Assembly: GCA_965243625.1 (NCBI GenBank)
Contig: CBDEVI010000002.1
Coordinates: 186,001-250,000 of the forward strand
Direction of reading: 5' to 3'
Source of the DNA: JAJECS01 sp965243625
Lineage (GTDB): Bacteria > Chloroflexota > UBA11872
Length of the DNA stretch: 64,000 nt
Shown here: positions 25,634 through 34,896 of the stretch, one piece after another
Layout of the letters: every line of letters starts with the position of its first letter
How positions within the stretch are numbered: the stretch's first letter is position 1
The notes under the pieces: generated by a model
Database searches by the model: none
What the model was told of the DNA's origin: nothing
The model's input: only the letters and a program-made list of their open reading frames with translations
Made by a program: the position numbers and the translations under genes

Positions 25634-25792
25634 GTGTCGAGGGCCGAAATCTCGTTCCACCGACCGAACTTGATTCAGGGTCGAAGTTAAACCCCGAACA
25701 CGCAAAAAAACCCGCCCAAGCACTACGGCTGTCGGCGGCAGACTCCGCATTTAGACTGGCCGTGGACCTGAACGTCGAACGCGAGGCTGCCG

Positions 25793-26989
25793 TTGCCTGA
25801 AACCCACCCGCCCGTCGTCGTGATCTGCGCCGACGGCGCCGATCCGGCGTATGTCGACGCGGCCATCGACCACGGCTGCATGCCCACGCTCGCCCGCTTC
25901 CAGCGCGAGGGCGTCTATCACCTCGTCCCGGCGGCGATTCCCTCGTTCACCAACCCCAACAACATGACCATCGTCACCGGTCAGCCGCCCGCGGCGCACG
26001 GCATCTCGGGGAATTACTTCTACGACGCCAAGCGCGAGGTCGAGGTGATGATGGACCACCCGCGCTTCCTGCGCTGCGACTCGCTCTTCGCCCGATACAG
26101 CCGCGATGGCCGCCGCGTGGCCGCCATCACGGCCAAGGACAAGCTGCGCACCATGCTGGCCACCGGCTGGCGCGGCATCTGCTTTTCCGGCGAGTTGGCG
26201 CACGCAACGACCGAGGAAGAGCACGGCATCGCGGAAGTCACCCGGCGCATGGACCAAAAGAACCCCGGCATTTATTCCGGCCACATGAGCGACTTCGTCA
26301 TGGCCTGCGGCGTCTACCTCGCGCGCGAGCGCCTGGCGGACCTGCTGTATCTGTCGCTCACGGACTTCGTGCAGCACACCTACGCCCCCGGGACGCCCGA
26401 GGCCGACGCTTTCTACACGTCGCTCGATGGCCGCCTCGCCGAGCTCGACGCGCTCGGGGCCGTAATCCTGCTGACCGCCGACCACGGCATGAACGACAAG
26501 TGCCATCCCGACGGTTCGCCCAACATCGTCTACCTGGAATCGCTGCTGGACGCGGCGATGCCCGGGCCGTTCCGGGTGGTGCTGCCGGTGACCGACCCAC
26601 ACGTTACCCACCACGCCGGCCTCGGGTCGTTCGCCACGGTCTACCTCCCGCCCGACCAGGTGGATGCGGCCATCCAGCGCCTGCTCGAAGACTCGCGCAT
26701 CGACGACGCCCTGCCCAGGAGCGAAGCCGCCGTCAAGTACGAGCTGCCCGCCGACCGCATCGGCGACATCGTTTTGCTCAGCGATCGCGGCTCCGTCCTC
26801 GGCCGAGCGCCCGGCGCCCACGACCTATCGGTCCTTAGCGCCTCACGTCTCCGCTCGCATGGCGGCCTGCACGAGGTGACCGTGCCCTTCGCGTCGAATC
26901 GCCGGCTGACACCTGATGTTGAGTCGCGAGCGGCCTCGCTGCGCACCGCCGACGCCTTCCCGGTCGCAACGGACGGGCTGCAGATCTAG
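25793..26989 (+). CDS. phnA: Phosphonoacetate hydrolase, PhnA type
   Basis: Alkaline-phosphatase-superfamily enzyme of 398 residues that cleaves phosphonoacetate to acetate and phosphate. The di-zinc site and nucleophile are intact: Asp in VICADGADP, Thr in the diagnostic SFTNPNNMTIVTG, Asp and His in LTDFVQHTY, Asp-His in TADHGMND, and a distal His in RSHGGLHEV. The length equals that of characterised enzymes. The start is TTG 25793 with GCGAGG about 8 nt upstream. No phosphonate transporter, transaminase or LysR-type regulator adjoins it, so phosphonoacetate must enter by another route or arise internally. The specific function is well supported by the NPNN motif. Confidence 0.85.
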   Translation: MPETHPPVVVICADGADPAYVDAAIDHGCMPTLARFQREGVYHLVPAAIPSFTNPNNMTIVTGQPPAAHGISGNYFYDAKREVEVMMDHPRFLRCDSLFARYSRDGRRVAAITAKDKLRTMLATGWRGICFSGELAHATTEEEHGIAEVTRRMDQKNPGIYSGHMSDFVMACGVYLARERLADLLYLSLTDFVQHTYAPGTPEADAFYTSLDGRLAELDALGAVILLTADHGMNDKCHPDGSPNIVYLESLLDAAMPGPFRVVLPVTDPHVTHHAGLGSFATVYLPPDQVDAAIQRLLEDSRIDDALPRSEAAVKYELPADRIGDIVLLSDRGSVLGRAPGAHDLSVLSASRLRSHGGLHEVTVPFASNRRLTPDVESRAASLRTADAFPVATDGLQI

Positions 26990-27051
26990 GGCGGGCACTC
27001 GCCGCGTGCGGCCTGGCCGCGGTCGTGGCACCCTCGATCGAGGGAGGCCCG

Positions 27052-28824
27052 ATGAGCAACGCAGCGCCGAACCAGTCGCCCAGCGCCGTTTGGCTCCTCC
27101 GCCGCCTGGCGGCCTATCTGCGGCCGCACTGGCGCTGGCAGGCGGGGGCGATTGTGGCATCGGTGTTCGTTGTGGCTACCTTCCTACCCTTCCCCTGGCT
27201 CACCAAGATCCTCATCGACGATGTCGTGGGGGCCGGAAACCTGGACCTGCTCGGTCCGGTGGCCGCGGGCTTGGTCGCGGCGTCCGTAGCCACGGCCGGT
27301 TTCCTTCTGGCGTCCAACTATCTGTTCACCACCGCCGGCGAGAAGGCGATCAACGACCTCCGCACGCGCCTCATGGACCACACGCTGCGGCTGCCGCTCG
27401 CCTACTTCCGGCGTCAACGGACCGGCGAGGTCGTGGCCCACTTCACCACCGACTCCGTCGCGGTGACGGGCGTCTTTCGCGCGGCGTTCGGCGCCGGCCC
27501 GGCCGCCGTGATCGAGCTGGCCGTCATGCTGCTGGTGATCGGGTTCATCGACTGGCGCCTTGTCCTGGTGTCGCTTGGCGTCGTTCCGCTCCAAATGCTG
27601 TTGCCGGCGCTGCTCGGCGGCCCGCAGCGCCGGGCGGGTGAGCGACAGCAGACGGCCATGGCCGCGCTTGGCGGGCTATCCACCGAGTTGGTCGCCGGTG
27701 CCCGTGAGATCAGGGCCTTTAACCGGCAGGGGTGGGCGGCGAGCCGCCTGGCAGACGATCTGCACCGGCTGTTTAGCGCTCGCCTGCGTGCGGCGGCATT
27801 GCTGCAGACTCGGCTCTTCGTCGGCCTCATCGCCCATCTGATTCGGGTGGCGATCTTTGCGGTCCTGGCTGGAGCCATCCTCGGCGGTGAGATCGAGCTT
27901 GGCGTGATGTTCGCGCTGGCCCAGTACATGGCGTATTTCATAGGTCCGGCATACGTGCTGATGGGCGCTTACGCCGAGACCCAGCACGCCCTGGGCGCCG
28001 CGGGACGGCTGTTCGCGTTCCTCGACGCGCCCACAGAGTCGGCGAACCCGGACGCGGCGCGCGGCCTGCCGGATATCCGTGGCGAGATTGACTTCGAGCA
28101 CGTCAACGCTGCCTACGAGAGCGGCGCGCGCGTGATCCAAGACGTGAGCTTCACGGCGCCCGCCGGTCGGACCACGGCCTTGGTCGGTCCCAGCGGCTCC
28201 GGCAAGACCACCATCGCGAACCTGCTGCTGCGCTTCCTGGATCCGAGCGGCGGTCGCATCCTCGTGGATGGACATGACCTGGCCACGGTCACCGCGGCCG
28301 AGTTGCGGCGCCACGTGGGCGTCGTGTTCCAGGACCCGGTGCTCTTCGCCGACACGGTGGCCGACAACATCAGGTTTGGCCGCGACGATATCTCGGAAGC
28401 GCGGGTCGTCGAGGCGGCCACCATCGCGAATGCGCACGATTTCATATCGGCCATGCCGCAGGGCTACGCGACCCAGATCGGCGAACGTGGCTTGCGACTC
28501 TCCGGCGGGCAGGCGCAGCGCATCGCGATTGCCCGGGCCATCGCCGCCGACCCGCGGGTCCTCGTCCTCGACGAGGCCACCTCGGCGCTCGATGCCGAGG
28601 CCGAACGCCTGGTGCAGGCGGCCTTGGAGCGGGCCGCCAAGGACCGCACCATGCTGGTGATCGCGCACCGGCTGGCCACCGTGCGCGGCGCGGACCGCAT
28701 CGTCGTGCTCGACGCGGGCAAGGTCGTGGATACCGGTCGGCATGACGAGCTCTACGGCCGTTGTGATCTTTACCGCGAGCTCTGCGACCTGCAGATGACC
28801 TCCGACGGAACGGTGAATCCTTGA
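27052..28824 (+). CDS. ABC exporter half-transporter 1 (MsbA/MDR-like)
   Basis: Fused membrane-ATPase protein of 590 residues. Six membrane segments occupy about residues 25-310, followed by the nucleotide-binding domain: Walker A GPSGSGKTT, Q-loop VFQDPVLF, signature LSGGQAQR, Walker B VLVLDEATSALD and switch His in IAHRLATV. ATG 27052 follows GGGAGG; GTG 27025 is an alternative. Its stop overlaps the start of a second half-transporter (TTGA), so the pair very likely forms a heterodimeric exporter of lipid, drug or peptide. Both catalytic Glu are present, unlike heterodimers with one degenerate site. Confidence 0.9.
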   Translation: MSNAAPNQSPSAVWLLRRLAAYLRPHWRWQAGAIVASVFVVATFLPFPWLTKILIDDVVGAGNLDLLGPVAAGLVAASVATAGFLLASNYLFTTAGEKAINDLRTRLMDHTLRLPLAYFRRQRTGEVVAHFTTDSVAVTGVFRAAFGAGPAAVIELAVMLLVIGFIDWRLVLVSLGVVPLQMLLPALLGGPQRRAGERQQTAMAALGGLSTELVAGAREIRAFNRQGWAASRLADDLHRLFSARLRAAALLQTRLFVGLIAHLIRVAIFAVLAGAILGGEIELGVMFALAQYMAYFIGPAYVLMGAYAETQHALGAAGRLFAFLDAPTESANPDAARGLPDIRGEIDFEHVNAAYESGARVIQDVSFTAPAGRTTALVGPSGSGKTTIANLLLRFLDPSGGRILVDGHDLATVTAAELRRHVGVVFQDPVLFADTVADNIRFGRDDISEARVVEAATIANAHDFISAMPQGYATQIGERGLRLSGGQAQRIAIARAIAADPRVLVLDEATSALDAEAERLVQAALERAAKDRTMLVIAHRLATVRGADRIVVLDAGKVVDTGRHDELYGRCDLYRELCDLQMTSDGTVNP

Positions 28825-30611
28825 GCCCGCCGGCAGCCGCAATGGCCCCGAGTGAGACCGCCGGCGCCCCGGGCGCCTGGTCCACGTTTCTGCGCCTGCT
28901 GGGCTATGCCCGCCCGTACTGGCTGATCGGCGGGCTTGCGACGCTGGCAGCTGCCGCCGCCTCGGTGTTTGTGCTCGCTCGTCCCTGGCTCATCAAGCTG
29001 CTGGTCGACGATGTCTTCGGCCAGGCAAATGAGGCGCTGCTGGCGCCGGTGCTCGTCGCAATGTTCGCGCTGGAGGCAGTCGTTGTCGGGCTGGAATACG
29101 CCGCCGAGTACGGCTACGCCCGCGTGGGCGAGCGTGCCATGAACCTCTTGCGGACAGGCATCCTGCGCCACGCGCATCGCCTGCCCTTGATCAGCTTGCG
29201 CCGGCATCGGACCGGCGAAGTTGTGGCGCATTTCACTTCCGACGCCACCGCCATTGGCGGGGTCTACCAGCACGTGTTTTCGGAAGGCGCCATTTCGAGC
29301 CTTCGCGTGCTGGCGGTCGTGGCCATCATCTTCGCGGTGGACTGGCGCTTCGGCCTCCTTGCCGCGGCCTTGATCCCGTTCTATGCCTTTCTGCCGGTGC
29401 TGATGCAAGGCAGGGTGCAAGGCGCCAGCCAACACGTCCAGGACGCCATGGCCGACCTGTCGGCGCTGCTCACCGAATTCGTTGGGGGCGCCCGCGACCT
29501 CAAGGCCTTCAATCGCGAGGATTGGGCCGGCCGGCGGCTGCGCGTCGCGGCGCGCCGGCTGTGGCGCGGGCGCCTGCGCCTGGTCGTGGTGCAAGGCATC
29601 GCCCTGGTCCAGACGGTCGCCTACTGGGGCTCGTTTGCGGCGATCTGGGTCGTGCTGGCCCGCCCGGCGGTCGAGGGCCAGATCACCTTGGGACTCGTAT
29701 TGGCGCTGAGCTTCTACTTCTTGATGCTCGAAGCGCCGTCGCGCCTCATCGTGTCCTCATACGTCGAGATCCAGACGGCGCTGGGGGCGGCGCGTCGCGT
29801 CTTCGCCTTCCTGGACACGCCTGAAGAGCCGAGCGGGAGCGCGGCCACGTCGCCGCCGATCCGGGACGGTGAGGTGCGCTTCGAGCGTGTCACCTTCGGC
29901 TATACCGAGGACCAGCGAGTCTTGCGCGAGGTCAGCTTCCGCGCCGCGCCCGGGGCGACTCTCGCGGTCGTGGGACCGAGCGGCGCCGGTAAGACGACGC
30001 TGATCAACCTGCTGCTCCGCTTTGTCGATCCGGCGTCCGGTCGCATCACCGTGGACGGACACGACACCCGCGACATTGGTCCCGCGGCGCTGCGCGGATC
30101 GTTCGGCGTCGTGTTCCAGGACCCCGTGCTCTTTGAGGGCGCCATCGGCGAGAACATTCGCTTCGGCCGTGAGGAGCTAACCGATGCGCGGGTCGAGCGC
30201 GCGGCCGTGATTGCCAACGCGCACGACTTCATCACCGCCACCGAGCACGGCTACGCGACCCGCATCGGCGAACGCGGCCTGCGGCTCTCGGGCGGCCAGG
30301 CGCAACGGGTGGCAATTGCCCGCGCCATTGCCGCCGATCCGCGCATCCTCGTCCTCGACGAGGCCACCTCGGCGCTGGACGCCGAGTCCGAACGCCTGGC
30401 GCAGGAGGCGCTGGCCCGCGCCTCGCGGGGGCGAACGACCATCGTCATCGCCCACCGGCTCGCCACCGTGCGCGGCGCGGATTCGATCGTGGTGCTGGAC
30501 GAGGGCCGGGTGATCGACACGGGCCGGCACGAGGAGCTCTATGGCCGGTGCGAGCTCTACCGGCGGCTCTGCGATTTGCAGTTCCTGCAGCCAGACGCCC
30601 CGCAGGAATAG
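28821..30611 (+). CDS. ABC exporter half-transporter 2 (MsbA/MDR-like)
   Basis: Protein of 596 residues with the same order as its upstream partner: six membrane segments, then Walker A GPSGAGKTT, Q-loop VFQDPVLFEGAIGENIRFGR, signature LSGGQAQR and Walker B ILVLDEATSALD. Conserved coupling-region sequence LISLRRHRTGEVVAHFTSDA aligns with LAYFRRQRTGEVVAHFTTDS in the partner. The TTG start at 28821 overlaps the partner's TGA stop. Both proteins end in a shared tail pattern (HDELYGRCDLYRELCDLQ and HEELYGRCELYRRLCDLQ), showing descent from one ancestor. The substrate is unknown. Confidence 0.9.
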   Translation: MSPPAAAMAPSETAGAPGAWSTFLRLLGYARPYWLIGGLATLAAAAASVFVLARPWLIKLLVDDVFGQANEALLAPVLVAMFALEAVVVGLEYAAEYGYARVGERAMNLLRTGILRHAHRLPLISLRRHRTGEVVAHFTSDATAIGGVYQHVFSEGAISSLRVLAVVAIIFAVDWRFGLLAAALIPFYAFLPVLMQGRVQGASQHVQDAMADLSALLTEFVGGARDLKAFNREDWAGRRLRVAARRLWRGRLRLVVVQGIALVQTVAYWGSFAAIWVVLARPAVEGQITLGLVLALSFYFLMLEAPSRLIVSSYVEIQTALGAARRVFAFLDTPEEPSGSAATSPPIRDGEVRFERVTFGYTEDQRVLREVSFRAAPGATLAVVGPSGAGKTTLINLLLRFVDPASGRITVDGHDTRDIGPAALRGSFGVVFQDPVLFEGAIGENIRFGREELTDARVERAAVIANAHDFITATEHGYATRIGERGLRLSGGQAQRVAIARAIAADPRILVLDEATSALDAESERLAQEALARASRGRTTIVIAHRLATVRGADSIVVLDEGRVIDTGRHEELYGRCELYRRLCDLQFLQPDAPQE

Positions 30612-30721
30612 CCCAAACGGTCTATTGGCCGGGTCGGTGCAGATTCGATCGGCGCCCCGCGGAACCGCGGGCGTTCGACTTGGGAGAATAAAGGCACGGC
30701 ACCAAATACGAGGACGGGCCA

Positions 30722-32170
30722 TTGACGCAACCGTTGGAATTCGGCAGCCAGAAGCAGCTCTTCATCGACGATCTCGTCATTGACGAGGCCGTCGGCGTCA
30801 CGCGGAGCCTCAATCAGCCCGCCAAGTATGTCGGCAATCCCGTCATGATTCCGATCTATCCGTGGGAGGGCCGGCTGGAGCTTTTTGGCACGGTCTGGCG
30901 CGACCCGGACGGCGGTTTCCGGATGTGGTACCAGGGCATGGGCGGCATGGGCGTCGCCCGCATGGGCCTGGACCTGACGGGCACCCACCTGGAGGACCTC
31001 AACTTCGACATGCGGAACCTCCAATTCAGCATCTGCTACGCCACCTCGCACGACGGCATCCACTGGGAGCGGCCCAACCTGGGCCTGGTCGAGTTCGACG
31101 GCGCCACCGACAACAACGTCGTGATTGCGAACGCGGCTTTCGCCAATGTGATCGAGGACACCCGCGACCCGGACCCCGACCGGCGCTACAAGTCGCTGTT
31201 CTTCGAGGATCAAGGCTGTGCGGCGCTGGGCTCGCTCCACATCGACCAGGGCGTTTCGGTTGCCTTCTCGCCCGACGGGCTGTGCTGGACCAAGCACCCG
31301 GGCAACCCCGTGATCACCAGGTCCAGCGACAGCCACACGCTCCTTGGCTGGGACGACCTGCACGGCTGCTACGTGGCGTATGCCCGACCCACGATGCGCG
31401 AAGGCAACATGACCCGCCGCATCGGGCGCTGCGTGAGCGACGACTTCGTGAACTGGAGTGACCCCGAAGACGTCCTCGCGCCGGACGAGCATGACCCGCC
31501 CGCGGTGGAGTTCTACGGCATGCCAGTGTTTCGATATTCGGGCAACTACCTCGGCCTGCTGTACGTCTTTCACACCCGACCCGAAGAGCCCATCCAGCGC
31601 AATTTCCGCAATTTCGGCGCCATCGACGTCCAGCTCGCCTCGAGTCGGGACGGCGTCAGCTGGGAGCGGGCCGGCGATCGGCAGCCGTTCATCCCAAACG
31701 GCCCGCCCGGAAGCATCGACGCCGGCGAGATTTTTGTGGCCCGCGCTCCCGTGGTGGTGGACGACGAGTTGTGGTTCTACTACTCGCCCAGCGCGACGGA
31801 GCACGGCGTCACTGGTCGCAGCGGGCCGATCTGCCTGGCCAAGCTGCGGATGGACGGCTTCGTCTCGGTCGACGCCGGCGACGAGACCGGCACGCTGGTC
31901 ACCAAGGCGTTCCGATGCGCGGGTGGTCCGCTAACGATCAACGCCGCCGCGCGTGGCGGCCTCGTCGGCGTCGCGGTCCTCGACGAAAGCGGCACCCAGC
32001 ACTGGGGATACTCCCGCCATGAGTGCGCCCTGTTCGACGGCGACTCGATCAGCCACCGAGTGACCTGGCACGACAAGCGCTCGCTGGACGAGTTGAAGGG
32101 ACGCAACATCCGCCTCAAGTTCTACTTGATGAACGCCAAGCTCTACGCCTTCACCGTCGGCCGGGAGTAG
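30722..32170 (+). CDS. GH32/GH43-like five-bladed beta-propeller protein, probable glycosidase
   Basis: Protein of 482 residues, paralogous to the gene at 7031, without a signal peptide. It opens with FGSQKQLFIDDLVIDEAVGV, and blade motifs include TSHDGIHWERPNLGLVEFDG, SPDGLCWTKHPGNPVITRS and SSRDGVSWERAGDRQPFIP. The C-terminal GPLTINAAARGGLVGVAVLD corresponds to the beta-sandwich end of GH32-like proteins and matches the analogous region of the 7031 paralogue (KQLLLNAATSTVGPGELAVE). The start is TTG 30722 after GAGG. The exact activity is not assignable. No transporter is directly linked, but a sugar operon begins about 1.7 kb downstream. Confidence 0.65.
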   Translation: MTQPLEFGSQKQLFIDDLVIDEAVGVTRSLNQPAKYVGNPVMIPIYPWEGRLELFGTVWRDPDGGFRMWYQGMGGMGVARMGLDLTGTHLEDLNFDMRNLQFSICYATSHDGIHWERPNLGLVEFDGATDNNVVIANAAFANVIEDTRDPDPDRRYKSLFFEDQGCAALGSLHIDQGVSVAFSPDGLCWTKHPGNPVITRSSDSHTLLGWDDLHGCYVAYARPTMREGNMTRRIGRCVSDDFVNWSDPEDVLAPDEHDPPAVEFYGMPVFRYSGNYLGLLYVFHTRPEEPIQRNFRNFGAIDVQLASSRDGVSWERAGDRQPFIPNGPPGSIDAGEIFVARAPVVVDDELWFYYSPSATEHGVTGRSGPICLAKLRMDGFVSVDAGDETGTLVTKAFRCAGGPLTINAAARGGLVGVAVLDESGTQHWGYSRHECALFDGDSISHRVTWHDKRSLDELKGRNIRLKFYLMNAKLYAFTVGRE

Positions 32171-32208
32171 CCGCGAGATAGCCGCTCGTCGTCAATCTTC
32201 GGCGGGTT

Positions 32209-32889
32209 CTAGGCTCCTGATCGTTCCCCCAGCAGCTTGAGCGTGCCGTCCGCGATGGTGGCGACGATCTCGTCGAACGCCGCCGCGCCCATCTCGCGCG
32301 AGGCCGTCCCAACTGGATTCAAGCCGAGGATTCCCTGCGCCTCCAGCTCCAGATCGGACCGGACCTGGGTCAGGTCCACGAGGTCCGGGTCCACGTGCCA
32401 GAGCACGCTGGTTTCCCATTTCGCGGCGTGGTCGAGGGGATATTCCTCGTCGTCGATTGCCGCGTTGTCGGGCAGGATCCAGAGCGCGATTCCGGCGGCC
32501 TCCGCGGCCGGGCGCGCGCCCCGCTCCAGCGCCGCCAGGTGGTCGGGATTGCCGTGGCCGGAGATGATGACCACCACGACGAAGCCTTCCTCGGCCAGCT
32601 GCGCCACGTACTCGCGCGCCAATGACTCGAGCGTCCCGGCCGAAATCTCAATGGTGTGACCGAAGCCAGCTTGAGGTTTCATCGTCCCGTGTCCGCAATA
32701 CAGCGTCGGCAGCGAGATGGCGCCGATGCGGTCGGCCACGGCGTCGGCGAAGGCGGCGGCCTTCAGCCCGTCGAGTCCGATCGCCGCGTGATAGCCGTGC
32801 CACTCCAGGGCGCCCCACGGAAGCACCGCCACGGGCACCCTGGCGCGGATGGCCTCGATCTCTTCTGGTCGCAGGCGTTCGTATTTCAT
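32209..32889 (-). CDS. Creatininase family protein
   Basis: Amidohydrolase of 226 residues in the creatininase/FAPy-deaminase fold. The N-terminal metal motif is LPWGALEWHGYHAAIGLDG (Glu, His and a later Asp), and a second motif is IISGHGNPDH. ATG 32889 has GGAGG at 7 nt; the open frame continues upstream to 33096 but overlaps the divergent gene's promoter and looks non-coding. Family members cleave cyclic amides or open lactam and formamide rings. The substrate is unknown. It is divergent from the RraA-like gene, with 142 bp between the starts. Confidence 0.85.
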   Translation of the reverse strand: MKYERLRPEEIEAIRARVPVAVLPWGALEWHGYHAAIGLDGLKAAAFADAVADRIGAISLPTLYCGHGTMKPQAGFGHTIEISAGTLESLAREYVAQLAEEGFVVVVIISGHGNPDHLAALERGARPAAEAAGIALWILPDNAAIDDEEYPLDHAAKWETSVLWHVDPDLVDLTQVRSDLELEAQGILGLNPVGTASREMGAAAFDEIVATIADGTLKLLGERSGA

Positions 32890-33031
32890 GTCGTGGCCTC
32901 CAACTCCGGCGGCGGGCCGGGAGCGTATCAGAACTACGGCATGGAACTGCCAAGCGCCGTACTTGCGCGCCGTCGCCACCGTGCGTAGGTTCGGGGATTC
33001 ACCGCACCCGCACCACGATTCGAGCGAAGCC

Positions 33032-33706
33032 ATGACCGAGCTGGACCCGGCGATCCTCGACGGCTTGCTGGAGTACGACACCCCGACCATCTGCAACGCG
33101 ATCGAAGAGATGGAGGTGCGCGACCCGGTCGACGGCTACATGGGCTGGGACGTCCGCTGCATGTATCCGGACCTGGGGCGCATGGTGGGCTACGCCGTCA
33201 CCGCGACGGGCCGCAGCACCGTGCCCGGGTCGCCGCAGAGAGGCGACGGGTTCGCCCAGTGGTTCGAGCTGGTCGAGCAGTCACCCAAGCCGGCGGTGCT
33301 CGTGCTTAAGGACGTGGGGCCCGACCGCTACCGCTCGGCCCACTGCGGCGACGTGATGGTCACGATTTCGCTGGCCCTTGGAGCGATTGGGCTGGTGACC
33401 GACGGCGGCGTGCGCGATTTCGAAACCGTGCATGAGCTCGGCTTTCGCTACTTCGCCTCGGGCCTGGTGGCCGCGCACGGCACGCCCGAGATCGTGCAGG
33501 CGGGGCTGGACGTCACGATCAGCGGCACCCTCGTGCGCACCGGCGACATCATCCATGCCGACGTGAACGGGGTCGCTGTGCTGCCGCCGGAACATTGCGC
33601 CGAAATCCTGGAGCGCTGCCCCGGCGTGCTCGAAATCGAGGAGCGCCGGCGCGCCCTGGCGAACTCGCCCGGGTTCAAAGCCGCGGATGTGCGGAATATG
33701 CCCTAA
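33032..33706 (+). CDS. RraA family protein (HMG/CHA aldolase-like)
   Basis: Protein of 224 residues in the RraA/class II pyruvate aldolase fold. Visible hallmarks are the N-terminal YDTPTICNAIEEMEV, the Gly-rich GDVMVTISLALGAIGLVTDG and the Arg-Asp of VRDFE, which corresponds to the substrate- and metal-binding R-D in 4-hydroxy-4-methyl-2-oxoglutarate aldolases. With that motif intact, an oxaloacetate decarboxylase or aldolase activity is more likely than an RNase E inhibitor role. ATG 33032 is the only start matching the family's N-terminus. It is divergent from the creatininase gene, which suggests a shared catabolic role. Confidence 0.85.
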   Translation: MTELDPAILDGLLEYDTPTICNAIEEMEVRDPVDGYMGWDVRCMYPDLGRMVGYAVTATGRSTVPGSPQRGDGFAQWFELVEQSPKPAVLVLKDVGPDRYRSAHCGDVMVTISLALGAIGLVTDGGVRDFETVHELGFRYFASGLVAAHGTPEIVQAGLDVTISGTLVRTGDIIHADVNGVAVLPPEHCAEILERCPGVLEIEERRRALANSPGFKAADVRNMP

Positions 33707-33744
33707 GGCACTACTGAATGAGTAGGGCGCCGTGGCAGGCATAG

Positions 33745-33798
33745 ATCCCAATCCGTTCGAAAGCCCCTTCGACAAGCTCAGGGCGAACGGATTGGGAT
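33745..33798. terminator. Long inverted repeat between convergent genes, likely bidirectional terminator
   Basis: ATCCCAATCCGTTCG (33745-33759) pairs perfectly with CGAACGGATTGGGAT (33784-33798) around a 24-nt loop. The loop contains CCTTCGACAAGCTCAGGG, an intergenic repeat motif related to 4399-4440. Placed between the RraA-like gene (plus) and the MalF-like gene (minus), it could terminate both transcripts, though no T-run is present. Confidence 0.5.
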
Positions 33799-33842
33799 AG
33801 AGCTCACGCCCTATCGGATCCTCTCCGAGGCGCGCTCGGCGG

Positions 33843-34790
33843 TCAGCCTTCCAGCAGCCGCCCGCGTATCCGCAGGAACCAGAACACGAAGAAGGCCGTG
33901 ATCACCAGGATCATGACGGCGGACGCGGCCGAGATGCCGAAGTTGAAGCCGATGAACGCCTCGCGATAGGTCAACAGCGGCAGCACCATCGTCGTGTCGC
34001 CGGGGCCGCCGCCGGTCGTCAGGAACGGCAGGTCCCAGTTGCGGAACGTATAGATCGTGTCCAGCAGCAGGATCGTGAGGATCGTGGGTCCCATGGCGGG
34101 CAGCGTGATGTGACGAAAGCGCCGCCAGCGCCCGGCGCCGTCAACCGAGGCCGCTTCGTAGTGGTCTTTGGGAATGCTCTGCAGGCCGGCCAGCCACATG
34201 ATCATCGTGAGCGGATAGCCGCCCCAGCCGTTGGTGGCGATCAGCGCGGGCATGGCCAGCTTGAAATCGCCAAACCACTCCGGCGGCGGGCAGCACTCCA
34301 CGATGCCGAGGCTCCGCAGCATGCTGTTGAATCCGCCGCGATGGTCGAGCAGCAGCACCCAGGTGATGGCGACGACCGCCGGGATGATGAGCCAGGGTGT
34401 GATGAAGATGGCGCGAAAGAACGTCCGCAGCGACCCGCGCATGCGTGACGTGAGCAACAGCGCCAGGCCGCCGCCCACGATCTGATGAATGATCAGGCTG
34501 GCGACTACGAAGATGATCGAGTTCGCGAGCGCGACCCAAAAGAGCTCTTTCTGAAACAGATCGGCGTAGTTCTCGAACCCGACGAACTGTTCCCCGACGC
34601 GCGAAAACAAGTCTTGAAACAAGCTCATGTGAACCATGCGGCCCATGGGAAAGACCATCAGGGCCGCCATCACGATCACTGCCGGGGCGACGAACGCATA
34701 GGGAAGCAGCGCCCGTCGCATTGACCCGCGACGCTTTGAGCCTGCGCCGCTCGATGCGCGCGACGTTGACGGGGATACCGAGTCGGCCAT
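33843..34790 (-). CDS. Sugar ABC transporter permease, MalF-like (second operon)
   Basis: Inner-membrane permease of 315 residues with a basic N-terminal tail (residues 1-26) and six membrane segments beginning at LLPYAFVAPAVIVMAALMVF. The EAA loop is YEAASVDGAGRWRRFRHITL. It is the last gene of a minus-strand operon whose order is MalG-like, binding protein, MalF-like, which is less common than MalF next to MalG. It is separated from the binding protein by a strong hairpin. No ATPase is encoded in this operon either. Confidence 0.9.
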   Translation of the reverse strand: MADSVSPSTSRASSGAGSKRRGSMRRALLPYAFVAPAVIVMAALMVFPMGRMVHMSLFQDLFSRVGEQFVGFENYADLFQKELFWVALANSIIFVVASLIIHQIVGGGLALLLTSRMRGSLRTFFRAIFITPWLIIPAVVAITWVLLLDHRGGFNSMLRSLGIVECCPPPEWFGDFKLAMPALIATNGWGGYPLTMIMWLAGLQSIPKDHYEAASVDGAGRWRRFRHITLPAMGPTILTILLLDTIYTFRNWDLPFLTTGGGPGDTTMVLPLLTYREAFIGFNFGISAASAVMILVITAFFVFWFLRIRGRLLEG

Positions 34791-34827
34791 TGCGAAGGCT
34801 AAGTCCTAAGCGCTCTCGCGCGTGGCC

Positions 34828-34866
34828 CTCTTGGGGGGCGCAGGCTGAAGCCCGCGCCCCCAAGAG
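34828..34866 (-). promoter_or_regulatory. Intercistronic stem-loop between binding protein and MalF-like gene
   Basis: CTCTTGGGGG and CCCCCAAGAG flank a GC-rich core with an inner GGC-TGAA-GCC hairpin, making a stem of about 16 bp with one bulge. No T-run follows in the transcribed direction. Like the hairpin at 1390-1427, it probably protects the binding-protein mRNA or reduces read-through into the permease. Confidence 0.5.
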
Positions 34867-34896
34867 CCACACTCGCCGTGAAAGCGAGCGGACGGC

